From Candidatus Zixiibacteriota bacterium (lineage in GTDB: Bacteria > Zixibacteria > MSB-5A5 > GN15 > JAAZOE01), in assembly GCA_028700875.1 (NCBI GenBank), contig JAQVRW010000012.1, positions 1-19,093 on the forward strand: a stretch of DNA of 19,093 bases, written 5' to 3'. The notes below the pieces were generated by a model. The model saw only the letters and a program-made list of their open reading frames with translations. It made no database searches and had not been told where the DNA came from. Below, piece after piece: positions 13,801 through 19,093 of the stretch. Position numbers and translations under genes: made by a program. The stretch's first letter is position 1; every line of letters starts with the position of its first letter.

Positions 13801-14355
13801 CACTTCCTCGACCGCCCCCACGCGGTTGAATCCCAGTGCGGTCATGCGATCGATTAATTCTTCAGGATTCAGCTTCTGGCCGACGGTTAAGCGGAGCGAT
13901 TCAGCCACAAATGTGCTTCGGGCCATGGTTGGCTCGATGATGGCCGCCGCCGGGGCGACGATGATCTTCTTCTGCGGCGAAAGAAACCCGCCCAAGGCGG
14001 TCAATCGCTGGCCGGTTATATCACCCGAGGGGGAACGGAATTCATACGGGAGTGTTTGCCGCGAGGGGAAATAGCCGACCGCCTCGTCGCCGACGATATT
14101 GATGAGGTCATCGGACAAGTTCTGGCCGTCATCGTAATTGGACGTGACCATGAGGATGTTGCCGTCGGTTCGTTCGTAAAGCGCCGCCAGCAGAAACGCC
14201 AGCGAACCTCCGGCCAGGCCGGATACTCGAACGGGGGCGATCCTGCCGACGCTGCGGTCGGTTTTGGCTTGTTCGATGTCGACGCGCAGGAGTTCGAATT
14301 GCCCCGAGGCGGAGAAGAGAGTTTTTATTCGTGATGCAAGCTTGCTGTCGGTCAT
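10894..14355 (-). CDS. mfd: Transcription-repair coupling factor Mfd
   Basis: A 1153-aa full-length Mfd, the ATP-driven translocase that removes RNA polymerase stalled at DNA lesions and recruits UvrA. Order of domains: UvrB-like module (about 40-300); RNA polymerase-interacting CarD-like domain with 'NPGDVVVHADYGLARY' (478-493); helicase domain with Walker A 'GDVGYGKTE' (627-635), 'VPTTILAQQHYNTF' (655-668), Walker B box DEEQ (728-731) and TATPIPRT (754-761); second RecA lobe with 'STAIVESGLDIP' (866-877) and the QLRGRVGRS arginine motif (897-905); the 'GSGFALAMRDLEIRGAGNILG' TRG-type segment (939-959); and the C-terminal TRCF domain (about 1000-1100). All core motifs are intact. Start at 14355 follows a weak AGGA. 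It has its own leader with a strong hairpin at 14469-14513. Confidence 0.97.
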   Translation of the reverse strand: MTDSKLASRIKTLFSASGQFELLRVDIEQAKTDRSVGRIAPVRVSGLAGGSLAFLLAALYERTDGNILMVTSNYDDGQNLSDDLINIVGDEAVGYFPSRQTLPYEFRSPSGDITGQRLTALGGFLSPQKKIIVAPAAAIIEPTMARSTFVAESLRLTVGQKLNPEELIDRMTALGFNRVGAVEEVGDFAVRGGLIDLFSPASDLPVRAEFFGDEIDSLRHFDVRDQRTIERLEAIDLLPRREVSIRSETLESFLEKLHPKDADLVRARFIGEPELPGLEWLAAGFGLERGSVLDYLDDNDLVVLDGGKGLVEDMRRLYEDGEKLFQRAKDRFVAPPPIEKYYLSPADQMGKMSSHVAVDILPFRSQTTETIDFQCREHPALNSRMDYLQEITAGYIQKGYYSVITGDNAGQAMRLGEILTGRKIEVPVEVFHIHAGFVSDTLKLALLTDHQIFSRQFRRIKRRRYKEGVALTSYTNLNPGDVVVHADYGLARYSRLETIVIDGRTRDCLLLFYQGGDKLYVPIEEFNRVSKYAGKDATPRLSTLGTPAWEKLKKKTKKALADMAEELLKLYAERKMAPGFQFATDTVWQRQMEASFIYEETPDQLKAIDDVKRDMESAIPADRLICGDVGYGKTEVAVRAAFKAVENGKQVAILVPTTILAQQHYNTFTSRLREFPMRIDMLSRFKTRAEQKEIIEQVAAGKLDIVIGPHRLLSKDVQFADLGFLVVDEEQHFGVRHKERLRQLKKSVDTITLTATPIPRTLQMSLMGARDMTLITTSPRDRLPIFTEIVEFNPEAIAEAILREIDRGGQVFFVHNRVQTIDAMHRYLKKLLPQIEFGVAHGQMHEKELEGVMLAFLAGRYQVLLSTAIVESGLDIPSVNTIIINRADRFGLAQLYQLRGRVGRSPRRAYAYLMTPPYRLMTEDARKRLRAIEAHSDLGSGFALAMRDLEIRGAGNILGAQQSGFIDEIGFDLYTKLLEEAVAELKGEKIQRLPDTKLEARLDLFLPEDYVNVKQQKVDIYRRLADARSLDDIEAVREEVTDRFGKMPQEAVQLFDAAGLRLAASITGADKVKVGALRITVEYPATMEFKRAEIEAIRRAIDAPIEFSLTGGFKFTVDLSAIRSTDRLAYVRKALDRIGAGIRHFQRHGVAKP

Positions 14356-14468
14356 GGTCTATGTCCTGTTGTCCGATCCTTCATAAGTGCGCATTGCCAC
14401 ATGTCGGGTTTCTCAATTGGGCCGTTCCCGACGGCCCTCATTCGGAACGCCACCTACCGCATTCACCG

Positions 14469-14513
14469 CAACGACGAAAGCCCCGACCGGAAAACCGGCG
14501 GGGTGTGTCGTTG
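14469..14513. other. Compact 45-base hairpin in the mfd upstream region
   Basis: CAACGAC (14469-14475) pairs with GTCGTTG (14507-14513). Inside, CCCC (14481-14484) pairs with GGGG (14500-14503) and CCGG (14487-14490) with CCGG (14495-14498) around an AAAA loop. On the minus strand the inner stem is followed by GCTTTCGT, so it could act as an attenuator or terminator in the mfd leader. It is the only notable structure in the 296-base gap between mfd and the kinase gene. Confidence 0.55.
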
Positions 14514-14531
14514 TACATCAATTGTCGGCCT

Positions 14532-14560
14532 ATTATACGCATTTCTGAGGCAAAAGGAAG
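14532..14560 (-). promoter_or_regulatory. mfd: Possible mfd promoter
   Basis: The minus strand has TATAAT (complement of 14532-14537), a perfect -10, but the hexamer 17 bases upstream (CTTCCT, complement of 14555-14560) is a poor -35. A start near 14525 would give a leader of about 170 bases carrying the 14469-14513 hairpin. Confidence 0.3.
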
Positions 14561-14651
14561 GGGAAATCGTGAGGTTTTTGAAGTGCGGTAGATATTCCAT
14601 GCGGCCGGAATCGCGCTGGCGTTGTTCTCACAGGATGCGTATTATTGGCCA

Positions 14652-15179
14652 ATGAATCGCATTCTGGTCATTGGCCATGCGGGGGCGGGGAAATCGACGT
14701 TGGCGGCGAAGTTGGGGTCAATTCTCAAGTTGCCGGTTATCCATCTCGACCAACACTTCTGGAAGCCCGGCTGGGTCGAAACGGAACAGGGTGCATGGCG
14801 GGAGAAAGTACATCAGTTGGTCTCCGGTGAAAAGTGGATCATCGACGGCAACTACGACCGGACACTCGATATCCGTCTGCCCCGCGCCGATGCGGTCATC
14901 TTTCTTGATTTTCCGACCCGCATCTGCATGTGGCGGATCATGAAACGAATCATCTCCGGTTATGGGAAGACGCGGCTCGACCTGGCGCCAGGATGCCCGG
15001 AAAAAATCGATCTGGAATTCCTTCGGTGGGCCTGGCGGTTCCGGCGGGATGTCCGCCCCAAGGTGTATGCCGGTCTCGAGAAATACTATCGGGGGAAGGA
15101 ACTGATTATCCTCACCACTCCGGCCGAGGTTTCCGCGTTTTTGTCGTCGCTTCGAGACCCTTCGCTTCGCTCAGGGTGA
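14652..15179 (+). CDS. Small P-loop nucleotide kinase, adenylate kinase/topology-modulation (FlaR)-like
   Basis: A 175-aa cytoplasmic P-loop protein. Walker A 'GHAGAGKS' (8-15) sits in the N-terminal strand-loop-helix (MNRILVIGHAGAGKSTLAAK). It is followed by 'HLDQHFWKPGW' (about 36-46), the phrase 'WIIDGNYDRTLDIRLPRADAVIFLDFP' and the lid-like 'RICMWRIMKRIISGYGK'. This pattern matches the adenylate kinase-like family annotated as topology modulation protein; the real phosphate acceptor is unknown. Start at 14652 is the first ATG before the P-loop; a TTG ten codons upstream is possible and no good ribosome-binding site marks either. The last ten residues and the stop codon (SLRDPSLRSG) come from a dispersed repeat (15155-15181), so the original C-terminus has probably been replaced. 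It is divergent from mfd. Confidence 0.82.
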   Translation: MNRILVIGHAGAGKSTLAAKLGSILKLPVIHLDQHFWKPGWVETEQGAWREKVHQLVSGEKWIIDGNYDRTLDIRLPRADAVIFLDFPTRICMWRIMKRIISGYGKTRLDLAPGCPEKIDLEFLRWAWRFRRDVRPKVYAGLEKYYRGKELIILTTPAEVSAFLSSLRDPSLRSG

Positions 15180-15181
15180 CC
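15155..15181. repeat. CCTTCGCTTCGCTCAGGG dispersed repeat ending the kinase gene
   Basis: ACCCT (15157-15161) and AGGGT (15173-15177) flank TCGCTTCGCTC. This short element is of a type common between genes in many bacterial genomes. Here it supplies the last codons and the TGA stop (15177-15179) of the kinase gene. Confidence 0.55.
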
Positions 15182-15277
15182 ATATCCCGCATCAGTAGTG
15201 CAAGATTTGTTTTCGTAGTCTTGTACGTCAAGTCGTTTGGGGCTTGATAATGAGTGATAACGGAAACATCCGAATCC

Positions 15278-15303
15278 GTCAGGCGCCAAGGCGCCTGACC
15301 TAC
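15278..15303. repeat. Palindromic repeat with CCTGACCTAC tail
   Basis: GTCAGGCGCC (15278-15287) and GGCGCCTGAC (15290-15299) form a perfect 10-bp stem around AA. The right arm with its tail, GCCTGACCTAC (15293-15303), matches 9273-9283. It could also end transcription of the kinase gene. Confidence 0.6.
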
Positions 15304-15346
15304 CGCTACTTGATACATCAAGGGGGCAGCGAAGAACCTAATGCAT

Positions 15347-15415
15347 AAGCCGGGTGGTCGGATGTCTGGGATGGGATAGGCGTGCATCTCTGGGGAAGAC
15401 CAAACCACCCGGCTT
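15347..15415. repeat. Long inverted repeat with 12-bp arms
   Basis: AAGCCGGGTGGT (15347-15358) and ACCACCCGGCTT (15404-15415) are perfect inverted copies separated by 45 bases, just beyond the stop of the minus-strand DUF4097 gene. It may be the downstream hairpin of that gene, a small structured RNA, or a collapsed mobile repeat; no coding sequence lies within it. Confidence 0.5.
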
Positions 15416-15440
15416 TATCAGACAGCAGGGTCAATTATGG

Positions 15441-16292
15441 TTACTTCAGAATCGCCTCACCGCTTGCGGTGCTTATTTCAATCAGCGGACCATCGGTCTC
15501 TTTGGTGAACGTCTTGCGGACATACCGATCGCCATACCGGCGGAATTCCTCTTCATGGTCGAATGCAAAGGGGGCGTCGATTTCACCATTACGTTTCTTG
15601 GCCGTAAACTCGAACGTGCCCTTGACCGGGTTGCCGTCGTAATCGACAATGGCCGATCCCGAAGCCGACGATACCGACAAATTGAATTCGGGGGTCTTCG
15701 CGGGATGCACCTCGGCGGTTCCCGATGCTGTCGAGAAGGATCCGGGTTCATCGAGGGTGACGCTGGAAGCCATGATCTCGCCGGAGGCCGTGGACAGGTC
15801 GAATGCGCCGGTGCAATTGCGGGCGCTGATATCGCCCGAAGCCGTGGAGAAATGGAACTCTCCGCCGCAATCGATGATTTCGATTTCACCGGAGGCCGTG
15901 CTGGCCTCGAATTCCCCCTGCAGGCCGCGGATGACCAGCCGCCCCGAGGCGGTCGAAAACTCGATCTTGATTCCATCCGGCGCCGTAATAGTCCAGATCG
16001 CCCCGCCCCGGGTGTTGCCATGAATAAGTTCGGCTAGATGCAGGGTTTTACCGGATTCATAGAGTTCAGCCTCGAAATTATCCTGGGGAGTGTAAGAATT
16101 CTCCACCTCGACTTCGATTTTATCGGTGGTTCCCTTTTTCACGATGCAATCCCCGCTGACGGTGCTGATTTTGATGCGGCTTTTCTTGTCGAAGGTTTCG
16201 GTGATTTTCCGGCCCTGATAGGCGAAAGCGGTGGAGGCAAGAAATATCACCGCCAGGCCGATCACAACCATTATACTCGTCGATTTTTTCAT
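15441..16292 (-). CDS. Exported DUF4097 family beta-repeat protein
   Basis: A 283-aa protein with a signal peptide (MKKSTSIMVVIGLAVIFLASTAFA) and a body of repeated short strands. The motif S-T-A-S-G appears eight times with small changes (ISTVSGDCIV, FSTASGRLVI, ASTASGEIEI, FSTASGDISA, LSTASGEIMA, FSTASGTAEV, VSSASGSAIV, ISTASGEAIL). This is the signature of DUF4097, a stacked beta-helix-like fold often called adhesin-like. It acts outside the cytoplasm; its ligand is unknown. I chose the start at 16292 because AGAGG lies about 5 bases upstream and the signal peptide begins there; the 22 extra in-frame residues upstream are polar and unlikely. DUF4097 genes often stand near anti-sigma or membrane-stress genes; none is visible here. 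Confidence 0.88.
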   Translation of the reverse strand: MKKSTSIMVVIGLAVIFLASTAFAYQGRKITETFDKKSRIKISTVSGDCIVKKGTTDKIEVEVENSYTPQDNFEAELYESGKTLHLAELIHGNTRGGAIWTITAPDGIKIEFSTASGRLVIRGLQGEFEASTASGEIEIIDCGGEFHFSTASGDISARNCTGAFDLSTASGEIMASSVTLDEPGSFSTASGTAEVHPAKTPEFNLSVSSASGSAIVDYDGNPVKGTFEFTAKKRNGEIDAPFAFDHEEEFRRYGDRYVRKTFTKETDGPLIEISTASGEAILK

Positions 16293-16513
16293 GATAACCT
16301 CTCCGGCGTGACGCCGTATATGCTCCGCTCCAGATTTCCCAGACTTTCCCGACTGCATTTATGAGACGATAGATCGGGCGGAAAGGTTGCCGACGGATTT
16401 ACCATCGTGGTGATCAGCAGATTATAGCCGGATCGGTTTGGACATCATATTGCGGTGGATTACAATTTCTATAAATAGTCGGTGAGAGGATATCGAACGG
16501 AAAAAATCCCATT

Positions 16514-16540
16514 CGTCCCGGCCATCATCTGGCCGGGACG
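16514..16540 (-). terminator. Terminator of the small membrane protein gene
   Basis: CGTCCCGGCCA (16514-16524) and TGGCCGGGACG (16530-16540) form a perfect 11-bp stem with a 5-base loop, 27 bases after the stop codon at 16568. On the minus strand a run of six T (complement of 16501-16506) follows about 7 bases later. Confidence 0.75.
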
Positions 16541-16567
16541 AGAAAAGGAAATCGTTTAGGGATGGGT

Positions 16568-17086
16568 TTATCGCCTGCGAACCAGCAGAACTACTGCCAA
16601 AGCCGCGACTCCCGCCAGAACCAGTATGGCGGGAATAAAGACAGCCGCCTGTTGGCTGCTGTGCGAATCGAAATGGCCGCCATTCTGAAAATACATGATT
16701 AATGCCACCGTCGCAGCGACCACCACCACGAGGGCGATCAGAATGATGGCCGAGATCCGCCCCTCGCCAAAGCCGATGGTCGTGCGATATGGATTGAAAT
16801 CGAGTTGGCGGTCGCCGGAACGCCGGTCGGTGCGGCGTTTGAATCGAATCCGCTCATTGTCGAATTTTTCCACCATCTCCCAACCGGCGCGGGCCTCGTC
16901 CTGGCACACCTTCTGGACGATTTCATAGTTACTAAACCGGCCAAAATTGGAGCGGACGATTTTAAACTCCCAGCCTTCGAGGTCATCTTTGTTGTACGGT
17001 GTCAATATTTCCTCCTCTTCTCGCCTGCGTGCGACTACTGCGGCCGCCGCCACTGCTCCGCCTGTCGAACTATAAACGGGTAGCAC
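16568..17086 (-). CDS. Small two-helix membrane protein with soluble 'GWEF...GWEMVEKF' domain
   Basis: A 172-aa protein of unknown function. It starts with GTG at 17086, fixed by AAGGAGG (complement of 17095-17101) 8 bases upstream; no ATG is available before residue 71. After a short Ala-rich and Glu-rich N-terminus comes a soluble domain (about 28-85) with 'GWEFKIVRSNFGRFSNYEIVQKVCQDEARAGWEMVEKFDNERIRFKR', reminiscent of DUF4177-like domains and of small conserved proteins in several phyla. It is followed by two hydrophobic helices (about 111-133 and 147-169) and a terminal RRR. With the N-terminus in the cytoplasm the C-terminal RRR would also be inside. A weak extended -10 (TGCTATATT on the minus strand, complement of 17108-17116) is close to the start. 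It is a single-gene unit, ended by the hairpin at 16514-16540. Confidence 0.75.
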   Translation of the reverse strand: MLPVYSSTGGAVAAAAVVARRREEEEILTPYNKDDLEGWEFKIVRSNFGRFSNYEIVQKVCQDEARAGWEMVEKFDNERIRFKRRTDRRSGDRQLDFNPYRTTIGFGEGRISAIILIALVVVVAATVALIMYFQNGGHFDSHSSQQAAVFIPAILVLAGVAALAVVLLVRRR

Positions 17087-17219
17087 TATAATTGCCTCCT
17101 TACGGTTAATATAGCAACTTGGCGGCCATAAAATTCAACCAAAAGTGATTGTGGCCCCTAATGTGTTGTATCATAGTCGGTTACGATGCTGTTACGGCGG
17201 GCGAAAACGGAACTTTTGG

Positions 17220-17248
17220 TTGCGTTCGCAGTTGGAAACTGTTATCTT
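17220..17248 (+). promoter_or_regulatory. gyrA: Candidate gyrA promoter
   Basis: TTGCGT (17220-17225) and TATCTT (17243-17248) stand 17 bases apart, about 65 bases upstream of the gyrA start at 17315. Both hexamers are imperfect. The surrounding 228-base gap holds nothing else I can support. Confidence 0.4.
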
Positions 17249-17314
17249 TCGACCGGCATAAAACAAGGTGGTTTTTGCCGTTTAAGTCGTTACAAGAACG
17301 AAAGATAGGATACA

Positions 17315-19093
17315 ATGGATCTGCAACACGAAAAGGTCGTCCCGGTTCTCCTCGAAGAGGAGATGAAAAACTCCTACCTCGACTATTCCATGTCGGTCAT
17401 CACGAATCGAGCATTGCCGGATGTCCGCGATGGTCTCAAACCGTCCAACCGCCGCATTCTGGTGGCGATGAACGAGCTGAATCTGGCGCCCAGCCATCAA
17501 CACCGCAAATGCGCCAAGATCTGCGGCGATACCTCCGGTAATTACCATCCCCATGGCGAACAGGTGGTCTATCCCACCCTGGTTCGTATGGCTCAGGATT
17601 TTAACATGCGGTATCCTCTGGTTGACGGCCAGGGGAACTTCGGATCGGTCGACGGCGACGGGGCCGCGGCCATGCGTTATACTGAAGCCCGGTTGACGCC
17701 GATCGCGATGGAGATGCTGGCCGACCTGGAGAAGGAAACGGTCCGGTACATCCCCAACTATGACGGCACCCTTAAGGAACCGACGGTTCTTCCCGGAGGA
17801 TTCCCGAACTTGATCTGCAACGGCGCCACGGGCATCGCGGTGGGGATGGCGACCAACATCGCGCCGCATAATTTGAGCGAGGTCGCCGACGCCATCGTGG
17901 CGGTGATCGACACGCCTGAAATCGAAAACGACGCTCTGTTACAATATATCCCCGGTCCCGATTTCCCGACCGGCGGGATCATCCATGGCCGCGAGGGAAT
18001 TCGCGAGGCTTACCGCACCGGGCGCGGCCGGGTCAGCGTCCGGGCCAAGGCGGTTGTCGAAAAGCAAAAGTCCGGCAAGGAATGTATCATCATCACCGAG
18101 ATTCCGTATCAGGTCAATAAGGCTACGCTGTTGATTCGCATCGCCGACCTGGTGCGCGAGAAGAAGATCGACGGCATCTCCGATCTGCGCGATGAATCCG
18201 ATCGCGACGGCATGCGGATCGTGGTCGAGCTGAAGCGCGATATGCAGGCGGAGATCGTCCTCAACCAGCTTTACAGCCACACCACCCTGCAGACGACATT
18301 CTCCATCATCAATCTGGTGCTGGACAAGGGCGTCCCCAAGATGCTGTCGATCAAGAAGCTGATCGAGCTGTATATCGAGCATCGTCACGAGGTGGTGGTT
18401 CGCCGCACCGAGTACGATCTGCGCAAGGCCGAAGCCCGCGCCCATATCCTGGAAGGGTACAAGATCGCCCTGGACAACATCGACGCCGTGATCGCCCTGA
18501 TCAGGAAATCGAAAGCGATCCCGGAAGCCCGCGAAGGACTCATGGCCAAGTTCGGGTTGTCCGAGATACAGGCCAACGCCATCCTCGAGATGCGCCTGCA
18601 ACGGCTGACCGGTCTGGAGCGACAGAAGATCGAGCAGGAATATTTGGAAACCATTCGCAAGATCGAAGAGTTCAAATCGATTCTGGCCTCCCACGCCCGC
18701 CGCATGCAGATCATCAAGGATGAGACGCTGGAGCTGAAGCGGAAATACGGCGACGAGCGGCGCACGGAGATTATCGACCATGCCGAAGATTTGACTCTCG
18801 AAGATTTGATCGCCGATGAAGACATGGTGATCACCATCACCCACGCCGGGTATATCAAGTCGCTGTCGGAGTCGGCTTATCGCCGGCAAAACCGCGGCGG
18901 GGTCGGCGTGATCGGGATGGAAACCAAAGAAGAGGATTTCGCCGAGCACGTTTTCATCGCTTCTTCGCACCAGTATTTGTTGTTTTTTACTTCAATCGGA
19001 CGATGCTACTGGCTCAAGGTGCATGAAATTCCGCGCGGCGGACGGTTGGCCAAAGGACGGCCCATCGTCAACATGCTCAATCTGGGGCCTGAG
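17315..19093 (+). CDS. gyrA: DNA gyrase subunit A (N-terminal 593 residues; cut by window end)
   Basis: GyrA cleaves and rejoins DNA in the GyrA2GyrB2 enzyme that introduces negative supercoils. The 593 residues present cover the winged-helix and tower breakage domains, the coiled coil and the start of the beta-pinwheel. The catalytic tyrosine is Tyr122 (AAAMRYTEARL), with the same number as in E. coli, and the N-terminal 122 residues align without gaps. Other landmarks: 'YLDYSMSVITNRALPDVRDGLKP' across 21-43, 'GIAVGMATNIAPHNL', 'IPGPDFPTGGIIHGREGI' and 'EIPYQVNKA'. The GyrA-box region reads QNRGGVG instead of QRRGGKG, followed by LFFTSIGRCYWLKVHEIP. Residues 80-88 read HGEQVVYPT, so the usual Ser83 and acidic residue 87 are Gln and Pro. 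Start at 17315 follows AGGA at 17307-17310, a short 4-base spacing. ParC or a gyrA paralogue is the alternative, but the box favours GyrA. Confidence 0.92.
   Translation, partial: MDLQHEKVVPVLLEEEMKNSYLDYSMSVITNRALPDVRDGLKPSNRRILVAMNELNLAPSHQHRKCAKICGDTSGNYHPHGEQVVYPTLVRMAQDFNMRYPLVDGQGNFGSVDGDGAAAMRYTEARLTPIAMEMLADLEKETVRYIPNYDGTLKEPTVLPGGFPNLICNGATGIAVGMATNIAPHNLSEVADAIVAVIDTPEIENDALLQYIPGPDFPTGGIIHGREGIREAYRTGRGRVSVRAKAVVEKQKSGKECIIITEIPYQVNKATLLIRIADLVREKKIDGISDLRDESDRDGMRIVVELKRDMQAEIVLNQLYSHTTLQTTFSIINLVLDKGVPKMLSIKKLIELYIEHRHEVVVRRTEYDLRKAEARAHILEGYKIALDNIDAVIALIRKSKAIPEAREGLMAKFGLSEIQANAILEMRLQRLTGLERQKIEQEYLETIRKIEEFKSILASHARRMQIIKDETLELKRKYGDERRTEIIDHAEDLTLEDLIADEDMVITITHAGYIKSLSESAYRRQNRGGVGVIGMETKEEDFAEHVFIASSHQYLLFFTSIGRCYWLKVHEIPRGGRLAKGRPIVNMLNLGPE

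Noticed and set aside
14331..14655. Short + strand open frames (84-86 codons) between mfd and the kinase gene
   Set aside because: They overlap the 45-base hairpin, have no ribosome-binding site and show no domain or signal.
17939..18970. Minus-strand open frame of 343 codons inside gyrA
   Set aside because: Antisense shadow of a strongly conserved gyrA reading frame.

Overview
The window (about 19.1 kb, moderately GC-rich) reads as a chromosomal segment of a bacterium from the FCB side of the tree; candidate division Zixibacteria is my best guess. The guess rests on a secreted protein with a FlgD/T9SS-like C-terminal domain (SANYPNPFNP... ending in KKMLLLK), a long thrombospondin type 3 repeat protein closed by a dockerin pair with the 'YIFRGG / YLFRGG' wording, short GC-rich palindromic repeats scattered between genes, and a mix of housekeeping and secreted proteins. 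No rRNA, tRNA, CRISPR array, prophage or transposase was seen.

Layout. 102-1574 (-): secreted beta-repeat protein with a C-terminal sorting-type domain. 1863-3350 (+): a compact operon driven by a perfect TTGACA-17-TATAAT promoter with a palindromic operator lying over its -10. It encodes a DUF134 helix-turn-helix/zinc-ribbon regulator, a NifX/NafY-type Fe-Mo cofactor-binding-domain protein and a hotdog thioesterase. 3351-3898: gene-free stretch full of palindromic repeats. 3899-5458 (+): an orphan citrate lyase alpha-type protein, convergent across a strong hairpin with the TSP3/dockerin surface protein (5540-7927, -). 8151-9218 (-): NapH/NosR-like membrane polyferredoxin. 9479-10803 (+): a GNAT acetyltransferase behind its own near-consensus promoter, followed by an A/T-rich DUF2971 gene that looks acquired. 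10894-14355 (-): mfd, the transcription-repair coupling factor. 14652-15179 (+): small P-loop nucleotide kinase whose last codons are made of a dispersed repeat. 15441-16292 (-): exported DUF4097 beta-repeat protein. 16568-17086 (-): small two-helix membrane protein. 17315-19093 (+): gyrA, cut by the window end.

Most genes look like independent units. The only clear functional module is the DUF134/NifX-like/thioesterase operon, whose regulator probably controls itself. Two genome-maintenance genes (mfd and gyrA) lie within a few kb but on opposite strands with separate upstream regions. The most unusual points are the operator-overlapped consensus promoter, an ideal internal ribosome-binding site inside the DUF134 gene that would give a separate zinc-ribbon protein, the non-standard residues 83 and 87 of GyrA, and the families of palindromic repeats, one of which has become coding sequence.
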